Assembly: GCA_949987565.1 (NCBI GenBank)
Contig: CATLJK010000002.1
Location: 29,234-93,233, forward strand
DNA: 64,000 nucleotides
DNA from: Luidia sarsii
Taxonomy: Eukaryota > Echinodermata > Asteroidea > Paxillosida > Luidiidae
Direction of reading: 5' to 3'
The notes below the pieces were generated by a model, which did not search any database, was not told the origin of the DNA, and saw only the letters and a program-made list of their open reading frames with translations. The translations under genes and the position numbers were made by a program. Positions 9,401-20,592 of the stretch are shown piece by piece; the first letter of the stretch is position 1; each line of letters starts with the position of its first letter.

Positions 9401-12383
9401 GACTCCTCACTGAGGGCAGACTCCTCACCGAGGGCAGACTCCTCACCAAGGGCAGACTCCTCACCAAGGGCAGACTCCTCACTGAGGGCAGACTCCTCAC
9501 TGAGGGCAGACTCCTCACTGAGGGCAGACTCCTCACTGAGGGCAGACTCCTCACCAAGGGCAGACTCCTCACTGAGGGCAGACTCCTCACCAAGGGCAGA
9601 CTCCTCACTGAGGGCAGACTCCTCACCGAGGGCAGACTCCTCACTGAGGGCAGACTCCTCACCAAGGGCAGACTCCTCACTGAGGGCAGACTCCTCACCA
9701 AGGGCAGACTCCTCACCGAGGGCAGACTCCTCACTGAGGGCAGACTCCTCACCGAGGGCAGACTCCTCACTGAGGGCAGACTCCTCACCAAGGGCAGACT
9801 CCTCACCAAGGGCAGACTCCTCACTGAGGGCAGACTCCTCACTGAGGGCAGACTCCTCACCGAGGGCAGACTCCTCACCGAGGGCAGACTCCTCACCAAG
9901 GGCAGACTCCTCACCAAGGGCAGACTCCTCACCGAGGGCAGACTCCTCACTGAGGGCAGACTCCACACAGAGGGCAGACTCCTCACCAAGGGCAGACTCC
10001 TCACCAAGGGCAGACTCCTCACCAAGGGCAGACTCCTCACTGAGGGCAGACTCCTCACTGAGGGCAGACTCCTCACTGAGGGCAGACTCCTCACCGAGGG
10101 CAGACTCCTCACCAAGGGCAGACTCCTCACTGAGGGCAGACTCCTCATTGAGGGCAGACTCCTCACCGAGGGCAGACTCCTCACCGAGGGCAGACTCCTC
10201 ACCGAGGGCAGACTCCTCACCAAGGGCAGACTCCTCACTGAGGGCAGACTCCTCACTGAGGGCAGACTCCTCACTGAGGGCAGACTCCTCACCAAGGGCA
10301 GACTCCTCACCGAGGGCAGACTCCTCACCAAGGGCAGACTCCTCACTGAGGGCAGACTCCTCACTGAGGGCAGACTCCTCACTGAGTGTAGACTGATCAC
10401 TGAGTGCAGATGACTCATCTCCGTATGCAGAAGTTTGAGCTCCAGAGGTTTGAGATGCGGAAGGCCGCTGATTATCCTATTTTAAGATATTTGATTGTAA
10501 AATGCATTTACAAACTTATGCACTTAATTCTGTAAAGCTGTAAAGGTGCCCTCTTTTTCAAACTTAACATTTGAATTGCTTACTTGCAAGAGATAAATCT
10601 TTATAATAACTATAAATGTAGAATTAATTCCATACACTGCTGTTACAGTTTGTGATGTGGAAGTTAGATTACTTATGTGCACAACTGCTTCATCATCGTA
10701 AATCAAAATATAAACTTCAATTAACTCATGAATGGCCATCTAGATGTAAAAAATGTCATAGTCAATTTTTGCACATTTTATAAAAACATACAGCTACTGT
10801 ATATTCAATACATGTATCACTATAACTTAGCATCATATATCAAGTAGCTTTCTCATAAAAGCATACAAACCTGACAAAGAACCGATGAAAGCAATGAGTG
10901 TGCCCGTATCTTTTCCTTCTCTGTGCTGCCACATAATAATGTTTTTGTGTGGCTGTGCTATGTGCCATCAGATCTGCTATATTCCCAGCCTGATGTGTTG
11001 TCAATGAACCTACAGCCTGAACGTTGTAAAAGAAAGAATTAATAGTCTTCTGAAAGATTGATTATGCCTGACATAAGAATCAGAAATTGTGTGAATACAT
11101 TGAAGTTGCAACTTTGATGATCATAAAAGAATTAAAAGTTCTCTTCATTAATCATGTATTACATCATCTACTTTAAGAGTGAGTGCACTTATTTCTAGCA
11201 AATGAAGTTTAATTGATACCCCTCCTGAAAGTAGCATCAGGGATAATTAGAAGGGACAGGATCTCCTTTAGGTCATGTGTGTCATTCGTTGGAACAATCT
11301 AATCATGTGATTCATGGCCACTTTGTGGATAGAGGTCCCTAATCATCAGAGTGTCAATGATGAATTCAATTTCTATTTTCAAAAGTGCAAGCAAAGTTGT
11401 ATCTGCTACTGATGTTGAGAAATTATCATTCCACTGCTTGTTGAATACTATACCTTTGTGGCTGCAGTTCTGCGGACAATGGTCAGGGAGAATTTCCCGG
11501 CCAATCCCATTGAGGACCATGTCCGTTGAAGTTCCTGTGATATTTTGTACACAGGTACTCCATTTCTTGCCAGGAATAGTGGGGAATCCTCCGTCTTAAT
11601 ATTGATCCCTGAAACCATGGAAACAGGAAATGTTATATTGCAAATTTAATAAAATGGAAATCAGTCTAGGGTGTTCATCAATCATGCTGTCTTACCCACA
11701 TTTAGCTTTGTTGAACCCAAACTATACGAACTATTCCTACAAGAGGGGTGACCTTTAATTAGAGCTACCCATTTCAAATTGAGATATTTTAATGTGTGCA
11801 TCATGCAATGCATGCGACCTTAAAAACATTGTGGGGTAGCTTTTCCCTTCAATTTTCCCTTGATACCTAGATTTGAAGAATATGATGAAAAAGATATACA
11901 TTACACGTGATACATGTTTTTGATCCCAGACTGTTTTGTCAAATTGACTTTAACAATCCATGTTTTGATAAACTCAACAACATTACCTTTAACAAAATGG
12001 ACAATAAGATGACATGCTTCATTTACAATAAAAAAATGTTTTCCACAAATTCAGCAACCAGGTGCACCATACCATGTAATACAACGAACAAACGAACTGC
12101 ATGGTTATTTTCTTTACCAAAAATAATACCTGACGTTATAATAGTTTATATCCATTTCTGTGTATTATTCCTTGCCCATCATGTCTTTTTATCAGTTAAA
12201 TGAAAATAAGTACCTGAAAAGTGAATACCTTATCAAAGGTATCTGACTCAACATTCCTCCTCCGTTTATAGAACTCCCCAAGGTGGCGTTGGGCAATACT
12301 CCTGCTCTTGGAGCTTGGCCGAGGATGATTTTCATCATGATAAGGTTCCGAATACGAAGTACATGTTGCCATGACTGGGTATT
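6405..12383 (-). CDS. Spliced tyrosine-recombinase gene (Crypton-like) with minisatellite-encoded tail
   Basis: Five candidate exons on the minus strand: 12229-12383, 11696-11736, 11454-11608, 10871-11016, and 10476 down to about 6405. Exons 2, 3 and 4 join in phase. Exon 3 ends in SLTIVRRTAATK. Exon 4 carries LMAHSTATQKHYY. Together these match the C-terminal half of Crypton-type tyrosine recombinases: an Arg box, a late His and the nucleophilic Tyr. The N-terminal catalytic Arg region was not found. Exon 1 has competing frames and may hold a frameshift or the start. With the canonical AG|GTTTGT donor of exon 4, exon 5 enters the R-S-L-P-S-V frame of the 18-bp array; a donor 6 nt further on would enter the acidic E-E-S-A-L frame. 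It could be an element or a domesticated gene. The core is well supported; exon 1 and the tail are inferred. Confidence 0.6.
6461..10412. repeat. 18-bp minisatellite, about 218 units
   Basis: The unit is agggcagactcctcactg and varies almost only at three positions, giving three main unit types: actgagg, accgagg and accaagg. Eighteen is a multiple of three, so several frames stay open throughout. The minus strand gives E-E-S-A-L-S/G in one frame and R-S-L-P-S/L-V in another, and the plus strand gives A-D-S-S-L/P-R. The right edge decays over three units (10,385-10,412). The order of unit types is not random: a 12-unit string recurs several times. The minus-strand reading appears to be entered from an upstream exon of the recombinase gene. 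Confidence 0.97.
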
Positions 12384-12539
12384 CTATGAAAAAAAGTCAA
12401 TAATAAGGTTCATGTAAAAAGAAATTAAGCTCACCCAGTCTGGGTGTTACACTGCATTTGAATTTAATGAATTAGTCAAAACATTGATGCATGAACTATA
12501 AGAGTCGAGTATTTGGTCTTGTATTTTTAATTTCTTATA

Positions 12540-13060
12540 TTTTAAATTAAGGAAAAACTGACAACGAAAAGATTAAGCTTTCCAATGAGCCATGAACTTC
12601 ATGTGAAAGGCAAGGATGTAAATTTTCAAACAGTTTGTTGACCTGAGGTTTAGTTGCTTACAAGATATTTCCTCGTGTTTCAGATGCCTATTTCTTGCAT
12701 ATAATTATTTTGGACTCCACTATATGCTATACATGTCTTTCCATGTAATGTGTATATATACCCATCCGTTTAGTTGGTGGTTTACTTAATTAAATTCTTA
12801 TAGGATTAAGAATGAGGATTGAAAGTGCAGGATGAAATAACACCACGGAAGATCGTGCAGTACAGTTCCAATCACAAAGGCGTGTTCTGTGAAGCTCCGG
12901 TTTTAATGCGTTGCCATGGATAACAGAGCTGTATTGCGCCGGTATTCAAGCTTTCAGGAAAATTATAGCACAGGCTAGCTGGCTAGATGATTGGAATTAA
13001 GGCTCAACTGTAATCCTTAAGAAAACAGTCGCAACACATTGTTACAGTGGCAAGAGGCTC
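12540..13060. repeat. Diverged segmental repeat, copy 1 of 3
   Basis: Shares, in the same order, blocks such as ttattttggactc, ggtttacttaattaa, gttgccatgga, caggctagctggctagatga and gatcgtgcagtacagttcc with the segments at 14,500-14,900 and 14,900-15,400. No coding content was recognised. It is probably an old dispersed or tandem repeat into which other elements later inserted. Confidence 0.6.
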
Positions 13061-13759
13061 GAACATAACGAGTTTAAAAAATTAAAAATGAAATTCCAAT
13101 GAAATAAAAAATATAAACAGACGAATGGTGCGATTCAGTTCCCATGCCTATAGCACAGCGCATAGCCTTCCCTGTTCATCCATGTAGGCCTATGAAGACC
13201 AATGCACCATAAGGGGAGACTCGTGTGGCCCTCAGATCTTTAGTCGCCCAGCCAGCCAAACCAGACACCAACCTGTAGCAAGGTGCTACCCTGCAATTAT
13301 ACAGCAGTACCAGCATCACCCGCCAAACCGATATAGGGCTAAGCTACGGTGGTGCTTTGGGGCGTGTACAGAGAAGGTCTTATCTTTTTCATCGAATAAT
13401 TGAGATGAGCAGAAATGAAAAGCACTTTCTAAGGTGGATATGAATCTGGAACTGTTCACTCATTAGCAAGACGATCATGCCACTAGGCTATAATACCAGT
13501 ACTCTTGATTTGTGTACAGTCGTCGTGAGATTGTGAAGCACACTAAATCAGCTTCCACAGGCTATTGTGAACAAAATGTTTAATTGTTGTGTCTATTATA
13601 GAGTTTCTCTCAGTTTGGGTGACGGCAATGGAAATTGTAGCTTGAACCTCAACATCTTCAATTCCTTTCATTTTTTTTTTTAAGTTTAAGCATGTCCTTA
13701 TCTTCAAAATTGCTTCCAGACAAAACCAGTCTATGAACGTCATTGTGCTAGACCGATTA

Positions 13760-14230
13760 CACTATGAACATCTAAACCATGAAAAAGGGGTGAAAATGTC
13801 ATTTAACAGTGAAACTAAAAAGCCGCTGTGATTTCACGGTGCATTTTACAGTGAATTGACCGTGAAAATAATCGCCTCTGATGTCCTGATAAGGACATCT
13901 TCTGGTCACTAAAGAGACCGTGAAAAAATGTGAATATCTACGGTGGCAAGCTCAGCCTTGGGGGATGGCTAATTCAATTACCAGTATATAGGCACCACCA
14001 GCCCCCATAGAGGTACTGTATTGTGTCCTTGTACCTGTCACTCCCAGATACTTCTAAATTGCCTCTAGCCATTTACCACCAGGAATATATGTGGCACCAC
14101 TGGTGAAAACACCGTGAAAATGACTTGGGCTAACTGTGTGCCATGAAATATGGGTGAAAACACGGTGAATTTTCTTTTCACGGCTAAATGACATCTTCAC
14201 CCCATTTTCACCATTTAGATGTTCATAGTG
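13760..14230. mobile_element. 471-bp CACTA-ended MITE with TTA target duplication
   Basis: The element starts CACTATGAACATCTAAA and ends in its reverse complement. The inverted repeat continues imperfectly for about 45 bp, with a tgtcattta block at its inner edge. It is flanked on both sides by tta (13757-13759 and 14231-14233). CACTA termini with a 3-bp duplication fit EnSpm/CACTA elements; PIF/Harbinger elements also duplicate 3 bp. The interior has no transposase, only further gtgaaaa/cacggt repeats, so it is non-autonomous. Confidence 0.7.
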
Positions 14231-14499
14231 TTACTGCCCGTTTTCGGGTCCCATTCCCGCACTTCTTTAGCAAAATATTAGTACCTCACTAAATGCCCAA
14301 TCTTCTGATTTCCACAAAATCTAAATCATTGAACCCCCAGAATGTTTTAAAGACCAATTGTTCTGTAATATATCAGTTTTCTATTGATTAGCCTCGGAAA
14401 AAGACTCCTCGTGAACAAAAGTCGAGTGTGCATGTGTATGGTTTCAAGTATCATCAAATACGACAACTACTTGATAATCCAGTGGAAATTGATATTTTT

Positions 14500-14900
14500 T
14501 AACAGACAGGTAAAGTTTTCGCTAAGATATTTTTCTGATATAAATAATGCCGTAACATCTTCAATAACGAGTGCCAAGAAGTTTGTGGCCCTGAGGTTTC
14601 GTTCCTAGTAAGATATTTCCTTGAGTGTTTCTGATACCTGTTTCTTGTACTTGTTTTTATTTTGGACTCACAGATACCTGTTTTCCCTTGTATTTTATTG
14701 ACCCCTGGCTTTCGTCGTTGACCGAACGTTTGGCTGATGGTTTATTTAATTAATTTCTGCGAGTAGGTCTATGTCCCTCAATAACGGGCAATTTGTTCCG
14801 TTGTCCCGTTTTCTTGCGTTGCCATGGATATCAGAGCTGTTTTGTGTCGGTATTCAACCTTACAGGAAATTTCAGGTCAGGCTAGCTGGCTAGATGATGC
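14500..14900. repeat. Diverged segmental repeat, copy 2 of 3
   Basis: Runs from the ctgaggttt/aagatatttcct block through cctgtttcttgtacttg, ggtttatttaattaatttctgc and gttgccatggatatcagagctg to gctagctggctagatgatg, in the same order as copies 1 and 3. Confidence 0.6.
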
Positions 14901-15400
14901 CTGTTTCTTGTACTTGATTATTTTGGACTCTGCAATACACAGATACCTGTTTTCTCTTGTCTTGTATTTTGTTGACCCTTCTCTTCATCGTTGACCGTTT
15001 GGCTGGTGGTTTACTTAATTAATTTCTGCCTGTGGGTACCGTGTGTGTATGTCCCTCGATAACGGACAATTTCTTCCTTTGTCCCGTGTTCATGCCAGAG
15101 CTGGTAGTATTAGTATATGGCTGTTTCGGTCTTTTATTTGTCGGCGTTGCCATGGAAATCGGAGCTGTATAGTACGTGTTTTTACCCATTATGGAAAAAA
15201 ACAAGCTGAAACAGATTGTCTGGGTGATTGAAATAAATGGCGCAACTGTATTCCCGAAGAAAAGAGTTGCAAAACATTCCTAAAAAAACAAAAACGATAA
15301 AGAATGTGAATTGAAAGTTTAGGATAAAATAACACCCCGGGAGATCGTGCAGTACAGTTCCAATCCCTAGGGCGTGTTCAGTGAAGCTCTGATATTTTAG
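14901..15400. repeat. Diverged segmental repeat, copy 3 of 3
   Basis: Directly follows copy 2 in tandem, beginning again at cctgtttcttgtacttg. Its distal part (15,290-15,385, containing gatcgtgcagtacagttcc) matches 12,815-12,895 of copy 1. Short frames here are not convincing genes. Confidence 0.6.
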
Positions 15401-15951
15401 ATTTTCTTCATTAGAGGAGTAAAAATGGAGGAATGGAATCCGGACCCTTTCACGCAGCTACAAGACGACTAACCATCAAGGCTCTTATGCCGGTGCTATT
15501 GGTACTTGGATAATAGTCGTAAGATTGTAAGCTGAGTAATTCAATGTGCAGCACCACCAGAGTGCAACATTCTTCATCAGTGACCGGAATGAAAAACACA
15601 CCTGACTTCAAGCTGAATCTTTTTATACAGGAGTCTATAAGTTTTGGTGGCAGTATTGGACGCCATAGTTTGAACCATATTCTTTTCAACTTCATTGAAT
15701 TTCACCCATTCAATTCCTTAGCCAAAGAGCCACGTCATTTTAAGGCCAGAAATATTGGCTTTGACGGCAGAAACCGCTCACATTGTTGATTTTCGTAGAC
15801 GGATAGCTGTCGAAGGCAGTTAGTTAGCCAATATTAATCGTCCACCTCAACACGTGAGAGAGTTAACCAATCATAACGCGAGGGTGTCTACCTGAAGCGC
15901 CTATACCTTGCAGCACAAACCCAGCTGCTGCTCAAAATCTACAGCAGATCT

Positions 15952-16345
15952 CCTGCTGTGTAACACTGCACTCGACTACAAGCTAACATCGATGACAATC
16001 TGCCCTCCCTGGCTTGGTTAGAAATCGTTTGAAAGAGAGAAAGTAGAGTGACTTTGGACAACGAACTAGCACCTCACTGTGAACCTGCTGTGTAACACTG
16101 CACTAGACTACAAGCTAACATCGATGACAATCTGCCCTCCCGGGCCTGGTTAGGAATCGTTTGAAAGAGAGAAAGTAGAGTGACTTTGGACAACCAACTA
16201 GCACCTCACTCTGAACCTGCTGTGTAACACTGCACTAGACTACAGGCTAACATCGAGGACAATCTGCCCTCCCTGGCCTGGTTAGGAATCGTTTGAAAGA
16301 GAGAAAGTAGAGTGACTTTGCACCTTAGCACCTCACTGTGAACCG
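15952..16345 (+). repeat. 132-bp tandem repeat, three copies, just upstream of the FReD gene
   Basis: Copies start at cctgctgtgtaacactgcac at 15952, 16084 and 16216, a period of exactly 132 bp. They differ by a few substitutions, and the third copy is slightly shortened at its end. The block stops about 80 bp before the start codon of the fibrinogen-related gene, so it lies in the promoter or 5' untranslated region. Confidence 0.9.
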
Positions 16346-16424
16346 AATATCATTGATTCACGGTCTTGTGTGAGCCAGCTCTGTACAATAGTATTTGAAC
16401 CCCGTGTCGCTATTTTCATTCACG

Positions 16425-17453
16425 ATGGCTAACTATGGTGTCTTCAAACTTGAACAGTTTCTATTCATCGTGTTCTCATGCTCAGTTGTTGTTATTGGAC
16501 GTAACAATTACTGCAATCTCAGACGACCCTCAGCATTCTATGCTGCAAAAAACAGAGTCTTGAACAACTCCATGTATGCAGAGAAAACTGTGCGATCAGC
16601 AGTCCTCTGTGTAAGAGAATGCAGTATGGATGGACGCTGCAAGTCCCTCAATTATCACAAAAACGACAATTCCTGCCAGATGAACAATAACACAAGACAC
16701 GGACATGACGGATTCTTCTTGGAAGATCAGGGAAGTGTGTACTTTGACGGAGATGAGGACACATCCCTCTTCTCTTTGGCTGGTTCGGTGCCAATGAGTC
16801 GTATCGAAAGTTGTCAGAAGTTGTACGAAGCAGGCTACAATACAAGCGGCGTCTTCACCATCTACCCAGCAGGATTCATAGACACGGGTCTGCAGGTCTA
16901 CTGTGATCAAGAGACTGAAGACAGTGTAGGCTGGCTTGTCTTTCAGAAAAGACAAGATGGCAGCGTGGACTTCTACCGTACCTGGACCGATTACCAAGAC
17001 GGCTTCGGCAATCCATCCGGTGAGTTCTGGCTGGGAAATGACAATTTGCTGAGTCTGACCTTACAAGGGACATGGGAACTACGCGTTGATTTAGAAGACT
17101 GGGAAGGTAAGACAAGGTGGGCCAAATACAGCGATTTTAATATCACTGGGCTGAAGTATAATCTGCATATTGGTACATATGACACAAGTAGCACTGCTGG
17201 TGACTCGCTTGCCTATCACAACCAACGAAGCTTTTCAACCAAGGACTCTGACAATGATGCGCACGCAAATCAATGTGCACAAAACTATGTCGGTGCGTGG
17301 TGGTATGGTAAATGCGCCTATTCTGATCTAAATGCCCCTCATCACAATAACAGCGATCCTGCCGACATCCGAGGCATACTTTGGAGCCATTTCAAGTCAC
17401 GTTCGTATTCTCTGAAATCCTGCAGTATGAAAATTCGCCGCACGGATATTTAA
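16425..17453 (+). CDS. Secreted PAN/apple plus fibrinogen-related domain protein, intronless
   Basis: 342 residues from the first ATG. An in-frame TTG 30 nt upstream is not a plausible eukaryotic start. Residues 1 to about 25 form a signal peptide (FLFIVFSCSVVVIG core). Residues about 28-112 resemble a PAN/apple domain with spaced Cys, including CVRECSMDGRCKSLNYH. Residues about 122-342 are a complete fibrinogen C-terminal domain: GEFWLGN at 199-205, a calcium-site-like DSDND at 274-278, WWYGKC at 292-297, and a closing SLKSCSMKIRR. Such proteins are extracellular lectins, often binding acetylated sugars in innate recognition or agglutination; ligand and role here are inferred. No introns or internal stops. 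Intronless structure could mean retroposition or simply a compact gene. The three 132-bp repeats lie immediately upstream. Confidence 0.92.
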   Translation: MANYGVFKLEQFLFIVFSCSVVVIGRNNYCNLRRPSAFYAAKNRVLNNSMYAEKTVRSAVLCVRECSMDGRCKSLNYHKNDNSCQMNNNTRHGHDGFFLEDQGSVYFDGDEDTSLFSLAGSVPMSRIESCQKLYEAGYNTSGVFTIYPAGFIDTGLQVYCDQETEDSVGWLVFQKRQDGSVDFYRTWTDYQDGFGNPSGEFWLGNDNLLSLTLQGTWELRVDLEDWEGKTRWAKYSDFNITGLKYNLHIGTYDTSSTAGDSLAYHNQRSFSTKDSDNDAHANQCAQNYVGAWWYGKCAYSDLNAPHHNNSDPADIRGILWSHFKSRSYSLKSCSMKIRRTDI

Positions 17454-17856
17454 ACCAATCAGTTTAAAAGCGGATATCTGCTTGATACTCACATGTCGTT
17501 TAAAAAGAATTTCCAGCAACATGAATTCAGTCAGATATTCCGCAATCTTGGCGCAAATGAGGTGTTAGTTGTATATTTCAAGTCTCGTTGCAATTATAAA
17601 GACAAACGGATTGTAGGCAATAGAAATTCTAGAAAGAAACCTTTTGAACATTTTGCTTTGTTATCTAAATTATAACACGGGATCATGCTGAAATGAAAAC
17701 AAATGTACTGCTTGAGAAAAATGTTTTATTTTGAAATAATGTATGGATAAATGTTCTCGTAAAAGCGGAGAGGAGAGAGAGGACACTTTCATCGTTTTAC
17801 ATATTTCAGCATAATTAATTGGAAGATTTTTGTAATACAGTGTATGAAAGCATTAG

Positions 17857-17862
17857 AATAAA
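17857..17862 (+). terminator. Candidate polyadenylation signal AATAAA
   Basis: First clear AATAAA after the fibrinogen-related gene, about 400 nt past the stop codon. It would imply a 3' UTR of roughly that length. Position-based inference only. Confidence 0.45.
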
Positions 17863-17869
17863 TAATTTT

Positions 17870-18638
17870 ACTCTACCTTTGATAGAAATCCTGCTAGGAT
17901 CGTAACATCAGGCCATGTAAAAATCTTACATATTCATTTTGGACATTCAGTCACTCAGAAATAGTTGAATACATTTCTACTAGACTACTTTTTTTTATAT
18001 AATTATAGTTAGTTGACTCAATGTGAGTTGTCATTGACATAATTATGAATCATTCTTCAATTTACAATTCCATCAATCCCATATGCGAAAAAATGTAAAA
18101 ATATTCCCATATAAATTTGACATTGACTTTGCATCGTTACGTTGAATGCATAATGACAACTATTCTATGGCGGTGACTGAGAGCAACCAAACCTAGGTAA
18201 TTGCCTCATCACGACTTACTTTCCCTTTAGGAGTACAAACCTGAAATCGAAAATGAAATCAAATCTAGCTCCTCGTAACATTTTTTGCTTTAAAGATATA
18301 GATTAAATTCTCGCTAAAAAATATCAATTACACCATGTAACTGAATTCATCTATTATTAGGTGCATTGTTACGGTTAATTACCTTACTCTTGATTTAATT
18401 CAGTGCAATTTGAAATTATTAGTGTGGTTTTAAACGGTTACGTGATGTTACTGGAATTTCTAAATAATGATCACCAAGTATCGTGAATATGTTTAAGTGA
18501 AATTTGCCTTCATTGAATGTTGTGCACAGCAGTAGATGAATAATATTGAATCACTATTATAGAATTGTGTCGATATAATTTTAGAGTGATACGCAAAAAT
18601 GTTGCAAACTGCTTACTGACTAAAATGACCGAAATGTA
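17870..18638. other. AT-rich intergenic with one dispersed repeat motif
   Basis: The block cctgctaggatcgtaacatcaggcc near 17,890 recurs, slightly changed, near 19,450 (tctgctaggatcgaaacgtcaggcc). It is probably part of an old dispersed repeat. No gene was seen. Confidence 0.45.
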
Positions 18639-18826
18639 AACAAGCCCGCGGGAACGAGGGTGGGCGGGGAATGAGGGCGCTGCAGCACTCCCAACTTTTA
18701 TGACGGGGTGCTGGACCATGGAATATGCTACAGTAACCCCTATTTGTAACTGACATTCAAGCACACCATGTCATGAGAATCATCCTTAGACGTCACCTCA
18801 GCCCACTCCGTTCCCGCGGGCTTGTT
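18639..18826. mobile_element. 188-bp inverted-repeat element, GC-rich termini
   Basis: The left end aacaagcccgcgggaacg and the right end cgttcccgcgggcttgtt are perfect inverted repeats of 18 bp (18 of 19 when extended inward). The interior is non-coding. A target-site duplication could not be fixed. It is MITE-like. Confidence 0.6.
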
Positions 18827-20592
18827 AGACCTATGGCCGTAGACTCGCTTTTTGAGAGTGTTTAGTTTTGTCAACATAATTGAACATTACAAACTGTACA
18901 GGAGATGAGGAATTTAATGTTTGAGGTGGTGCATGTAGGCATAATAGTGTCATAGGTCCTGTGGGTTGTGCCCGATGAATTTCCATTGGAAGAGTCTGTT
19001 TCCTGGACATTATGTCCTGCAAACCGTGCATTTCGAGGTACACTTAAATGTACCAAAGGGAGAACCTCTGCTCGGACAATTAAGTCGGACGGTTAGAGGG
19101 GCGCTTGAAAGCCAACACTTGCATGTCTGGAATAGCACTATACGTTAATTGATTGATAATTGTATAAACTGTGTGTTTTAATGTTTAATAATACCATCAA
19201 TTTAATCAGCAAAATTCATTTTTGTGAGCGATGTAAGCAATTAGTTATAACCTTCCGCCTTGTATAATTGAAAGATGATTTCATTTATAACGTTTAGTAG
19301 CAAACTAAATAAGATTACTGAGAATGAGAACCACAGACTTTGAACGAAGACACTTTATTACAGCATAAGATTCACCTTGGAAATATCTCTGAGAAGAATG
19401 GGCATTGATTTGGAAAAAAAATTGAATTATTTCTCTCTGCCTTTAAGAAAGGTTCTGCTAGGATCGAAACGTCAGGCCCACTAATTTATGATATTTTGGC
19501 AATTTGCTAAAAAGATATAAACAAATAATAATCTGATAATGCTACATTATACATTATACATTAGACAGCGAGGTAACATAGTTTGCTGTTTTATTTCATT
19601 TAAACAAACAAATGAAAGGAGTTTTTATTTCAGTTCAGACATGAAAATCAAATGGAAACGGTGACTTTATTTGAGGAGACTCATTCAACAGGCAGTGGCA
19701 ATTGAGAATAATTATCGATATTAGCTAATCATCAGTGATGTATTGATTTGTGATATTCAAAAGCTTCATATATTGGTGAGCATTGATGTTGAATAAACTG
19801 AAGTTCACGCAATGACTGGCTTGTTAATAGACGTTTTCGTTGGAGTTCAAAGGTCATTTTTATAGCAATAATATTATACCATTACAGATTGTATGTCAAA
19901 GTTCATATGATATTTATTCATGACAAAAATGGGCGGGGCTATAGATTTTGGAAGGAGGGGCGGGGTGATATATCAGTGGGCGGGGACATCAAAGAGGCGT
20001 GACTTTGAGAAGGGGGCAATATGTTTTTGATAGGGGCGCGAAAAAAACTGACTGGGATTTTTTTCTTCAATATTGGAATATTTGAATACAAAATCATTCA
20101 TTTTGCATTGGGCAGAAAACGATTCATAAATATTGTTATCACGTTCTAAGTCCAGCATTATTTAAACAGATAATAGATTGATTATGGAGGAAATAATAAG
20201 CCTACATTGACAATTCAAGATATTGAAAACAGATGTAGGTCATTAATGACATTTGAACGTTGCGGGCGCTATGTTATTGGTGTGATTAGAGTGCATTAAA
20301 ACTATTGACCATAGAGCTCTTTAAAGCTCTGTGCCATGGACATTATTCTCTATCAACGGACAATAGCGGGCGCCAGACTGAAATGACATGGAGGCTGCCA
20401 TCTTTGCAAAAATATGGATGGAAGTAAAGGGCGCCGCCATGTACGTATATTCATTTGTGATGTTCAAACAGCTTCGTACACACTGTATTATTGGTCAGCA
20501 TTGATGTTGAATAAACTGAAGTTCACACACACTGACTGGCTTGTTAATAGACGTTTTCTTTGGAGTTCTTTGTGGAAGGCTGGATCTCTCTG
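18827..20592. other. Intergenic with a diverged direct-repeat pair
   Basis: A segment at about 19,755-19,855 (agcattgatgttgaataaac followed by gactggcttgttaatagacg) recurs at about 20,460-20,570 in the same orientation. GC-box-like gggcgggg words cluster at 19,930-19,985. No coding region was recognised. Confidence 0.5.

Noticed and set aside
6461..10412. CRISPR-like regular repeats
   Set aside because: Units abut with no unique spacers and the context is eukaryotic; it is a minisatellite. The same holds for the 16-, 78- and 90-bp arrays.
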